Below are positions 1-5,526 of a stretch of DNA of 5,560 nt, piece after piece. The stretch is from positions 1 through 5,560 of the forward strand of contig CAKZJI010000348.1 of the NCBI GenBank assembly GCA_936941515.1, read 5' to 3'. Source of the DNA: an uncultured Propionibacteriaceae bacterium. Lineage in GTDB: Bacteria; Actinomycetota; Actinomycetes; Propionibacteriales; Propionibacteriaceae. The translations under genes were made by a program, and so were the position numbers. A model generated the notes under the pieces. It was not told where the DNA came from and ran no database searches. It worked only from the letters and a program-made list of their open reading frames with translations. Every line of letters begins with the position of its first letter. Positions within the stretch are counted from its first letter, which is position 1.

Positions 1-2
1 CC

Positions 3-1016
3 CGGGCGGAGGCGGTGCTGGGGGAGCTGTCAGACAGCCCGCTGTCAGTGCCGGCACTCGGCGCCAGGGTGGATCTGAAACATGGCCAGCTGGAACTGCT
101 GCTCAAAGTCCTGGCAGTGGAGGGTGCGGTGCGGCAGGTGCAGGGCGGTTGGATCGTGACGGGACAGCCATGGGACTACGACGAGGAACGCTACGCGCGG
201 ATCGTGGCCGCCCGCATCGCAGAGCAGGAGGCCATGCTGGAATACGAGGCATTGGGGGAGGGACAGTGCAGGATGGCGTACCTCACTGCCTCGCTGGATG
301 ATCCCGCCTCTGCGCCCTGCGGTCGCTGTGACACCTGCGCCGGTCCCTGGTATCCGACCGAGGTCACCGACGATGGGGCAGAGGCTGCTCGGGTCGCTCT
401 GAGGCGAGTCGGGGTACCCATTGACCCACGGCACCAATGGCCGACAGGCATGCCGCGACTCGGCGTTGACCTCAAGGGACGCATCCCGTCCGGTGAATGC
501 CACGAGCCCGGCCGCGCCGTCGCCCGCCTGACGGATCTGGGCTACGGCGCTGCGCTGCGGGAGCTGTTCGCCGTGGACGGTGAGGGTCGGCCGCTGGATG
601 CGCCGGTGCCCGCAACACTCGCCGCAGCCTGCCTGCAGACACTCAAACAGTGGGATTGGCTACAGCGTCCCGTGGCGGTGGCCTGGGTCCCCAGCCTCAG
701 CAGACCCACCCTGGTCTCCTCCCTCGCGATGGGCATCGCCTCCGCAGGACGGCTGATGCAGCTCGGTCCCCTGAATCTTGTGCCGGAAGCCGAGCCCCTG
801 AACCGCTCCACCAACTCCGCCTACCGACTTCGGGATGTTCTTCACCGCTTCCAGGTGCCGCAGGCCATGGCCGCCCAGCTGCCTGAGACGCCCGGACCGG
901 TGCTGCTGGTCGACGATCTGATGGACTCACGCTGGACGCTCACCGTCACTGCCCGGCTGCTGCGGCAGGCAGGAGCCAAGGCTGTGCTTCCCTTCGCCCT
1001 GGCCTCTGTGGGCTGA
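3..1016 (+). CDS. RecQ-family ATP-dependent DNA helicase, C-terminal part (5' end outside window)
   Basis: The reading frame is open from base 3, the first complete codon, so the gene enters from the left. About 337 residues are visible and the DEAD/DEAH helicase core must lie upstream. A winged-helix-like stretch (about residues 1-60, with GGWIVTGQPWDYDEERY) comes first. It is followed by the RecQ zinc-binding motif: C89-x16-C106-x2-C109-x2-C112, the same spacing as in E. coli RecQ. Residues about 200-337 resemble a phosphoribosyltransferase fold ending in LLVDDLMDSRWTLT (about 301-314). Its VDD core is a PRPP-loop signature, but the usual TGxT is replaced by SRWT. From family knowledge, actinobacterial RecQ homologues carry this extension in place of an HRDC domain. 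The protein should unwind DNA in recombination and repair; the role of the extension is unknown. The stop is TGA at 1014-1016. Confidence 0.88.
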   Translation, partial: RAEAVLGELSDSPLSVPALGARVDLKHGQLELLLKVLAVEGAVRQVQGGWIVTGQPWDYDEERYARIVAARIAEQEAMLEYEALGEGQCRMAYLTASLDDPASAPCGRCDTCAGPWYPTEVTDDGAEAARVALRRVGVPIDPRHQWPTGMPRLGVDLKGRIPSGECHEPGRAVARLTDLGYGAALRELFAVDGEGRPLDAPVPATLAAACLQTLKQWDWLQRPVAVAWVPSLSRPTLVSSLAMGIASAGRLMQLGPLNLVPEAEPLNRSTNSAYRLRDVLHRFQVPQAMAAQLPETPGPVLLVDDLMDSRWTLTVTARLLRQAGAKAVLPFALASVG

Positions 1017-1036
1017 GGGACGTGAGGGTGGCACAG

Positions 1037-1059
1037 CCTCATGGTGGCTCCCCATGAGG
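1037..1059. terminator. Hairpin downstream of the helicase gene, possible terminator
   Basis: CCTCATGG (1037-1044) and CCATGAGG (1052-1059) form a perfect 8-bp stem around a 7-base loop, 20 bases after the helicase stop. There is no T-run, so it is not a classical intrinsic terminator. U-less hairpins of this kind are common at gene ends in high-GC actinomycetes. It could instead be a protein-binding dyad upstream of the acetyltransferase gene. Confidence 0.45.
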
Positions 1060-1082
1060 TGGCGTTGAGCATCTCGCCTGCG

Positions 1083-1112
1083 TCATCACCCGACCCGGTT
1101 GCGGGATGATGA
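1083..1112 (+). promoter_or_regulatory. Bulged hairpin just upstream of the acetyltransferase start
   Basis: TCATCACCCG (1083-1092) pairs with CGGG plus TGATGA (1102-1105 and 1107-1112), giving ten base pairs with one bulged A (1106) and a 9-base loop. The structure ends four bases before the ATG at 1117. It takes in the purine-rich stretch 1103-1114, which holds the only ribosome-binding candidates. It may limit translation initiation if the transcript starts upstream, or it may be a dyad operator. The pairing is seen directly; the function is inferred. Confidence 0.35.
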
Positions 1113-1116
1113 GGCC

Positions 1117-1734
1117 ATGAGCGTCAGCATCTTTCGAGCCCAGAAACGTGATCTTCCCGAGGTGGCGCATGTCATCGCCTCCGCGCTGGTCGATGACGAG
1201 GTCATGGCCGCCATCGTGCCAGGGGAGAGGAACCGCCAGGGCAGGCTCAAGAGGCTGGTGCTCTCAGAACTTCGCCTCGGCTCCTTTCCTGGTGGGGTGA
1301 TCGACGTGGCCCGCCCGGCCGGAGGGGGACCACTGTTGGGTGTGGCCGCTTGGGAGGGGCCAGGCCATAAAGCATCCCCCCTGGCAGAGCTGCGGGAACA
1401 GCCCCGGTTCCTCTCGGCGATAGGTCTGAGGAACCTGCGGAGGGCAAGGGAGCTGTTCGCGGCCTTCGAGGACCACCGACCCACCCATCCGCACTGGTAC
1501 CTGGCCTATGTGGCGGTCACCCCGGAGGCGCAGGGAAGTGGGGTCGGCACGCGGCTGCTGAGGCATCGGCTGGCCGAGATTGATGATGCGGGGGCGGCCG
1601 CCTACCTGGAGGCGACCACCCCGGCCAGCCGGCAACTCTACGAACGACTGGGTTTTGTGGAACAGCGTGCTCTCGACATGACGCCGTCGGGGCAACCGGT
1701 CGCCATGCTTCGCCCGGCGGGGGAGCAGCGCTGA
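1117..1734 (+). CDS. GNAT-family N-acetyltransferase
   Basis: This is a 205-residue protein of the Gcn5-related N-acetyltransferase fold, which transfers an acetyl group from acetyl-CoA to an amine. The acetyl-CoA-binding motif A is YVAVTPEAQGSGVGTRLL (131-148), with the QGSGVG pyrophosphate loop at 139-144. Motif B follows at about 163-180 (YLEATTPASRQLYERLGF), typical of small-molecule or drug-resistance-type GNATs. The N-terminal half (1-125) is diverged and gives no clue to the acceptor. ATG 1117 is preferred over TTG 1099 because TTG lies in a hairpin loop and adds residues that do not look like a GNAT start. The ribosome site is weak (GGGA at 1103-1106 or GAGG at 1111-1114). The gene runs convergently into the kinase gene with a 20-base gap. 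It need not be functionally linked to its neighbours. Confidence 0.88.
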   Translation: MSVSIFRAQKRDLPEVAHVIASALVDDEVMAAIVPGERNRQGRLKRLVLSELRLGSFPGGVIDVARPAGGGPLLGVAAWEGPGHKASPLAELREQPRFLSAIGLRNLRRARELFAAFEDHRPTHPHWYLAYVAVTPEAQGSGVGTRLLRHRLAEIDDAGAAAYLEATTPASRQLYERLGFVEQRALDMTPSGQPVAMLRPAGEQR

Positions 1735-1754
1735 ACGTCGCGTCAGCCCTGCGG

Positions 1755-3452
1755 TCAGGCGTGCTTCGCGACCACAGCTGCGATTCTGGCCAGGGACACC
1801 GCACCCGGATCCGGAACCCCTATCGACTTCTCCCCGAGCGGACGGGCACGCCCCAGCCTGGCCTTCAGAGCCCTCGTGGACTCGGCACCCGCCTCAGCGG
1901 CCGTCACAGCGGCGGCAGCCTTGTCGACGCAGGCCCCGTCCGTCTCATCGAAAGCTGCGACGAGAGGCGCCAGCGCATCAACCAGGGTCTTGTCACCCAC
2001 CTTGGCCCCACCAAGCCGCTGCACCGCTGCCAGAGCTGCCCGCAGCGCCACCGTGATGCTGGACGTCGTCGGGGTCTGCTCATCCCCGAGCGCCGACCCG
2101 ATGGCCGTCAGCATCGCTCCCCACAGCGCACCTGAGGTGCCACCAGCCTGATCAGACCAGGCATCACCGGCAGCGGTGAGCGTCGTATTCGCGCCCGCGC
2201 CCTGCCCTGCGACTCCTCGCGCAGCTGCGGCGGCCGCCCGGGCTCCCCTGAGCATGCCGATCCCATGATCACCGTCGCCCGCCACCGCATCAAGCTTTCC
2301 CAGCTCCTCCTCGGCATCTCCCAGCATCGCCGCCACCTCATCCAGCAGGCCGACGATGCGGGTCGCGGCTGCCTGCGACTCAGGGCTGCCGGGGGTGCTC
2401 ACCGTCACGGCGGCCGCCTCGTGATTCAACGCTGTGTCATCGCGGGCGACCTGGCCCACCGAACCCTTGCGGTAGGCGGGGCTGTCGCATGGGGCGTCCC
2501 AGTAGCCGAGGAGCTCGTCATCGACCCACACCAGGGTCAGCGAGATGCCGGCCATGTCCAGGGACGTGACGAACTCGCCCGACTCCACATCGACGCACTC
2601 GATGCCGGCCGCAGTGAGCCGGTCCACGACGCTGCCCGTCACCACGAACAACTCCTCGTACTTCGTCGCCCCCAGCCCGTTGACGATGACGACAACCCGG
2701 CTTTCAGCCTCCGCGGGACGCTCCGTGAGCAGACCGTCAACCAGGGTCTGCGCGACCTCATCGGCTGTGCCCAGCGCGGTCTCATCCACCCCGGGCTCAC
2801 CGTGGATTCCCAACCCGATGCCCATGCGCCCGTCCGGGACCGTGAACAACGGCCCGGCAGCACCCGGGAGGGTGCAGCCTGCGAAGGCGACACCGAAACT
2901 GCGGGTGGCGGCGTTGGCCTTGGCGAAGACCCGTTTGACCTCCTCGAAGCCCAGCCCTGTCTCGGCAGCGGCGCTGGTGATCTTGAACACTGGGAAATCT
3001 CCCGCGATGCCCCGCCGCTTCTCCAGCTCATCCTTCGTTCCGGAGGCGATGTCGTCGGTCACCACCAGGGTGTCGGCGTCAATGCCCTCAGCGCGGAGCC
3101 GCTCAATGGCCTGCCCGAAGTGCAGCACATCGCCGGCATAGTTTCCAAAGCCCATCAGGACCCCGGCCCCGCGATGGGCGGCCTTGAGCACCGAATACGC
3201 CTGGGCGCCGGAGGGGGAGCTGAAGATGTTCCCACACACTGCGCCGTCGGCGAAACCATGCCCAACCCAGCCAGCGAAGGCCGGGTAATGCCCTGAACCG
3301 CCGCCGTAGACGACGGCGACCTTGCCCTGCGGCGTCGCAGTCGAGCGCACCACCCCGCCGTAGACAGGTTTCACATAACGCTTGTTGGCGGTGACGAAAC
3401 CCCGGAGGGCCTCGGCGGGGAAATCGGATGGATTGTTGACCAGGCGCGTCAT
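1755..3452 (-). CDS. DhaK-DhaL fused ATP-dependent ketose kinase (dihydroxyacetone or erythrulose kinase type)
   Basis: This 565-residue cytosolic kinase phosphorylates a short ketose with ATP. Residues 1-330 form the DhaK domain: GGGSGH with H55, D108 in NYAGD, and H217 in GIHGEPG, the histidine that holds the ketose as a hemiaminal. After a linker (about 331-363), DhaL carries D388-x4-D393-x-D395 (GDGDHG), the Mg-ATP aspartates, then GGTSGALWG (437-445) and a C-terminal GEKSIGVPDPGA (540-551). Fusion of both domains with no DhaM indicates direct ATP use rather than the phosphotransferase system. HYPAF follows GSG where classical enzymes have HEP, and the lysine before NYxGD is glycine (G103). 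Both changes resemble mycobacterial erythrulose kinases as I recall them. The start at 3452 is set by AAAGGA seven bases upstream; the frame is open to ATG 3500, but that adds residues unlike the family. Confidence 0.93.
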   Translation of the reverse strand: MTRLVNNPSDFPAEALRGFVTANKRYVKPVYGGVVRSTATPQGKVAVVYGGGSGHYPAFAGWVGHGFADGAVCGNIFSSPSGAQAYSVLKAAHRGAGVLMGFGNYAGDVLHFGQAIERLRAEGIDADTLVVTDDIASGTKDELEKRRGIAGDFPVFKITSAAAETGLGFEEVKRVFAKANAATRSFGVAFAGCTLPGAAGPLFTVPDGRMGIGLGIHGEPGVDETALGTADEVAQTLVDGLLTERPAEAESRVVVIVNGLGATKYEELFVVTGSVVDRLTAAGIECVDVESGEFVTSLDMAGISLTLVWVDDELLGYWDAPCDSPAYRKGSVGQVARDDTALNHEAAAVTVSTPGSPESQAAATRIVGLLDEVAAMLGDAEEELGKLDAVAGDGDHGIGMLRGARAAAAAARGVAGQGAGANTTLTAAGDAWSDQAGGTSGALWGAMLTAIGSALGDEQTPTTSSITVALRAALAAVQRLGGAKVGDKTLVDALAPLVAAFDETDGACVDKAAAAVTAAEAGAESTRALKARLGRARPLGEKSIGVPDPGAVSLARIAAVVAKHA

Positions 3453-3489
3453 TGCGTTCCTTTCAGATGGAGACGGCCACAGTGAGCCG

Positions 3490-3519
3490 ACGGTCTTCAT
3501 GTGCTTCCTGCCCAGTCAA
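3490..3519 (-). promoter_or_regulatory. Candidate sigma-70-type promoter for the kinase gene
   Basis: On the minus strand TTGACT (3519-3514) is followed after 18 bases by GACCGT (3495-3490), which keeps the A at position 2 and the T at position 6 of a -10 box. Transcription would begin near 3483 and leave a leader of about 30 bases containing AAAGGA before ATG 3452. The -35 is good and the -10 poor. A CGGC-N8-GCCG dyad (3474-3489), with CACAGTG inside it, lies over the predicted start and could be an operator. Confidence 0.4.
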
Positions 3520-3530
3520 CCACACGACAC

Positions 3531-3543
3531 TAGAGTGACGGCC
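3531..3543 (+). promoter_or_regulatory. Candidate -10 box for a leaderless dehydrogenase transcript
   Basis: TAGAGT (3531-3536) fits the TANNNT actinobacterial -10 consensus and ends seven bases before ATG 3544. Transcription would start at or next to the start codon, giving a leaderless mRNA. This would explain why only a weak GAG (3533-3535) is available as a ribosome site. No convincing -35 is visible. The alternative is an ordinary leadered mRNA using the weak GAG. Confidence 0.35.
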
Positions 3544-4590
3544 ATGACTATGAACGCAGCAGTTCTCGAAGATGTGGGGCAGCTGCGGCTGCGACGGGTC
3601 CCCATACCGGAGCCTGGCCCCGGCGAGGTGGTGCTGAAGATTGAGGCCAACACCATCTGCGGCACCGACCTCAGGATCATCTCCGGTGCGAAAACCGCCG
3701 GAGTCAGGCCGGGGGTCATCCTCGGACATGAGTTCGCAGGACGGGTGGCGGCCGTGGGCGAGGGGGTCACCGGTGTCCCCGTCGGAGCGCAGGCCACCTG
3801 CTGCGTCGCCGTCAGCTGCCTGAGATGCACGATCTGCCAGTCGGGACGTGAGCATCTGTGTGAGAACCTGATCCTGTTCGGCTACGAGTTCGACGGTGGC
3901 CTGGCTGAATACCTGCTGGTGCCGCGGATCGCGATGGAACACGGCAACCTCATGGTGGTGGATCAGGAACTGCCTTCCACCACGCTCGCCCTGGCTGAGC
4001 CACTCTCCTGCTGTCTCAACGGGGCCAGGCAGGTGGCGGTCACCCCCGGCGAGACCGTCGTCGTCCTCGGCACCGGACCCATCGGCCTGCTGCACATTGC
4101 GCTGGCGAAACTCGCAGGAGCGGAGAGAGTCCTCGCCTCGGGACGCCCGGGACGTCTTGACGCGGCCCTGGAGCTGGGGGCGGATGAGGCTTTCGACCTG
4201 ACGGGTGAGGCACTGACCCGTCAGGTCATGGCCCGCACCGGAGGCCGTGGCGCCGACGTGGTCATCGTCGCCGTCGGCGACCCCAGCCTGGTGCACCAGG
4301 CCCTGGAACTGGCGGCCATCGGGGGCAGGGTCAACTACTTTGCGGGTTTCCCGAAGGGGACGACGGCCAGCCTGGATCCCAACCTGATCCACTACCGGGA
4401 ACTCCTGGTCTCAGGCGGATCCAATGCGCGGCGTGCCGATGTGGCACGGGCCGTCGCCCTGCTGTCGAGTGGAGCCCTGGACGTCGGCGGCATTGTCACC
4501 TGCCAGTTCTCTTTGAGCGAGCTGGAGGAGGCGATGGCGGCGGTGAGACAGCGGCATGGCCTCAAAGTCGCAGTAGTTCCCGCCTGGTGA
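3544..4590 (+). CDS. Zinc-dependent medium-chain polyol/alcohol dehydrogenase (MDR superfamily)
   Basis: This 348-residue enzyme belongs to the sorbitol/threonine dehydrogenase branch of the MDR superfamily. It should oxidise a secondary hydroxyl of a polyol to a ketone with a nicotinamide cofactor, in the cytosol. The likely catalytic zinc ligands are C39 (ICGTD), H62-E63 (GHEFAG) and E152 (LAEPLSC). The structural zinc cysteines are C92, C95, C98 and C106. The Rossmann glycine motif is VVVLGTGPIGLL (172-183). At the end of the second Rossmann strand, where NAD enzymes have Asp, the sequence is ASGRPGRL (198-205), so NADP use is possible. It is transcribed divergently from the ketose kinase across 91 bp, suggesting a shared polyol-to-ketose-phosphate pathway. 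ATG 3544 is chosen over ATG 3550 for its spacing from the TANNNT box. The exact substrate cannot be read from sequence. Confidence 0.9.
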   Translation: MTMNAAVLEDVGQLRLRRVPIPEPGPGEVVLKIEANTICGTDLRIISGAKTAGVRPGVILGHEFAGRVAAVGEGVTGVPVGAQATCCVAVSCLRCTICQSGREHLCENLILFGYEFDGGLAEYLLVPRIAMEHGNLMVVDQELPSTTLALAEPLSCCLNGARQVAVTPGETVVVLGTGPIGLLHIALAKLAGAERVLASGRPGRLDAALELGADEAFDLTGEALTRQVMARTGGRGADVVIVAVGDPSLVHQALELAAIGGRVNYFAGFPKGTTASLDPNLIHYRELLVSGGSNARRADVARAVALLSSGALDVGGIVTCQFSLSELEEAMAAVRQRHGLKVAVVPAW

Positions 4591-4593
4591 GGT

Positions 4594-4638
4594 GATGGCG
4601 GGCTGAATCCTCGTCACCCTGGGGGCTAACCCTTCCAG
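4594..4638. terminator. Stem-loops between convergent gene ends, possible terminator
   Basis: Just after the dehydrogenase stop, the region near 4591-4617 allows GGTGATG to pair with CGTCACC across a 14-base loop, with one G-T pair. Next, CTGGGGG (4619-4625) can pair with CCC (4630-4632) and CCAG (4635-4638) around a CTAA loop with a TT bulge. The second hairpin spans the TAG stop of the degraded minus-strand gene. Neither has a T-run, so a terminator role for either strand is only plausible. Confidence 0.3.
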
Positions 4639-4905
4639 TGCCTCAGCAGCGACCTGGCCAGGTCGGCGGTGACGGAGTCGGAGCGGTCGCTCAGCGCCTC
4701 GACGCTCGTCAGCAGCGCGGCCGAGGGTGCGCCGAGCCTGGCCAGGGCTTTCAAGGACGGCGCGTCGTGATCCCTTCTCCTTCCGGGGCAGCACGACCAG
4801 CGCTAGGCCGGTTAGCTGCTTGGGCGTCGGCTCCGATGACAGAAGCTGTTGGACGGTGAACTTCACCATGGCGTTGTCGGCGTGCGATAGGGCTGCCAGC
4901 AGCTG
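4626..4905 (-). pseudogene. 3' fragment of an unrecognised gene, with a frameshift
   Basis: I do not recognise this protein. On the minus strand a G/C-ending frame reads LLAALSHADNAMVKFTVQQL from about 4902, then PTPKQLTGLALVVLPRKEK. Near 4765-4785 the coding character jumps to another frame, which reads APSLKALARLGAP, TSVEALSDRSDSVTADLARS and LLRHWKG before a TAG at 4628-4626. Skipping one base in the AAGGGA run (around 4770-4776) joins the two frames into about 93 residues. Both halves prefer G or C in the third position and look like natural helical protein; the third frame does not. ATG 4869 has no ribosome site in front, and coding character continues upstream of it. The left end of the rearranged glycosylase probably truncates this gene at about 4886-4911. 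A sequencing error in the G run is an alternative explanation for the frameshift. Confidence 0.5.
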
Positions 4906-5219
4906 GGAGAGCGTTGTTCGAGTTTGGTGAGCAGACGTGCGGCCACCATGTCGAGTTGCCCGCTAGTGACGGTGAGTGCCGCCGGGCCGGGGGTGGTGAT
5001 GCGGGTCCTGTCGAAGCGGTAGTCTTGATGCGTGGCTTCATTCGCGAGTCCCTCAAGGTAGGCGCCGATCCCGGCCAGGGGATCGGTGAGGGCGCGGAAC
5101 CGGTCGAGCTGGGGATGCCGGGTGTATCCGCGGGTCAGGCCCGCTAGCAGCGTCCCCCGCCAGCAGACGATGAGCCCCTGTCGGTCGAGGTACTGCGGGT
5201 GCAGCAACCAGATCCGCAC
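4863..5219 (-). pseudogene. Pyrimidine-dimer DNA glycosylase (endonuclease V type), N-terminal fragment
   Basis: Reading leftward from GTG 5219 gives RIWLLHPQYLDRQGL (2-16), CWRGTLLAG, LTRGYTRHPQLDRFR, a YRFDRTRI block and a final GQLDMVAARLLTKLEQRSP. These are the ordered blocks of the Pyr_excise family, relatives of phage T4 endonuclease V that excise UV-induced pyrimidine dimers. Three defects suggest inactivity. The glutamate of the conserved WRE, equivalent to T4 Glu23 as I align it, is Gly22. About five residues appear to be missing between LLA and LTRGY. The C-terminal block is absent; after KLEQRSP the frame runs into unrelated residues and stops at 4863. The missing block lies on the opposite strand just beyond the start codon. 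GGGA at 5227-5230 (minus strand) could serve as a ribosome site, but these bases may belong to the other fragment. Confidence 0.75.
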
Positions 5220-5221
5220 TA

Positions 5222-5323
5222 GGCGTTCCCGCCACTCGCATCGCTCATGCGCTCTATCCGCTGTTCACCGTCGTCCCAGGACTGGTCGCCGACTGGGAAC
5301 GAGCCCAGCCCACTACGCCATGA
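5222..5323 (+). pseudogene. Pyrimidine-dimer DNA glycosylase, C-terminal fragment in opposite orientation
   Basis: This plus-strand frame reads GVPATRIAHALY then PLFTVVPGLVADWERAQ (5258-5308) and ends at TGA 5321-5323. The pattern HPLFxVVPGxVxxWE is the usual C-terminal signature of the Pyr_excise glycosylase family, as I recall it, and is exactly what the minus-strand fragment ending near 4863-4905 lacks. It has no start codon context of its own and cannot be a complete gene. Joining the end of the minus-strand piece to this piece in the same reading frame would rebuild a continuous protein of normal layout. The left edge is uncertain: homology-like residues could begin anywhere from about 5216 to 5255. 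Confidence 0.65.
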
Positions 5324-5385
5324 TCAGTCGCGCCACCTTGGCGCTTTTCCGGAGCCGAGTAGCCATGCCATGAAAGAAGCCGGTG

Positions 5386-5526
5386 ATGATGACGAATGGT
5401 GAAGCCGCTGATTACTTTGAGTTTGACAATGACGGTGAGGGTCCAGACGTGGTCGCGGAGTTGGACCCTGCCGGTAGCGCCTCAGTGCGGTTCAACGTGC
5501 ACGAACAGGTTGTCTTCGCAGGCTGA
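5386..5526 (+). CDS. Small acidic hypothetical protein
   Basis: ATG 5386 (or the in-frame ATG 5389) opens a 46-residue ORF: MMTNGEAADYFEFDNDGEGP, then DVVAELDPAGSASVRFNVH and EQVVFAG before TGA 5524-5526. It is strongly acidic in its first half and has alternating hydrophobic residues in the second half, suggesting a short beta hairpin. AAAGAAG (5374-5380) sits five bases upstream and could be a ribosome site. Third-position G/C preference is weaker than in the upstream genes and the region is richer in A/T, which fits recently acquired or non-coding DNA. I do not recognise a family. It might be a fragment or chance ORF. Confidence 0.35.
   Translation: MMTNGEAADYFEFDNDGEGPDVVAELDPAGSASVRFNVHEQVVFAG

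Noticed and set aside
1730..1760. Possible bidirectional terminator between the convergent acetyltransferase and kinase genes
   Set aside because: Only short stems are possible (GCTGA/TCAGC, five pairs; CCTG/CAGG, four pairs) and there is no T-run, so this is below what I would call a terminator.
2265..3296. Long plus-strand ORF (343 codons) opposite the kinase gene
   Set aside because: It is fully antisense to a clearly recognised kinase, has low-complexity His/Arg/Gly-rich composition and no recognisable motif. High GC content routinely opens such frames.
3382..3543. Upstream extension of the dehydrogenase frame to 3382
   Set aside because: The extension overlaps the kinase coding sequence and both promoters, and its residues do not resemble the family N-terminus. 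ATG 3544 fits the family length.
3463..4392. Long minus-strand ORF (309 codons) opposite the dehydrogenase gene
   Set aside because: It is the antisense shadow of a gene with complete zinc and Rossmann motifs, and its translation has no domain-like pattern.
4751..5056. 101-codon minus-strand ORF overlapping the glycosylase and the degraded gene
   Set aside because: It is the third frame, with poor third-position G/C bias and no protein-like blocks. The other two frames carry the coding signal.
5324..5385. Short plus-strand ORF MISRATLALFRSRVAMP (5321-5373)
   Set aside because: It starts inside the stop of the glycosylase tail, lacks a ribosome site and is only 17 residues. It is most likely chance.
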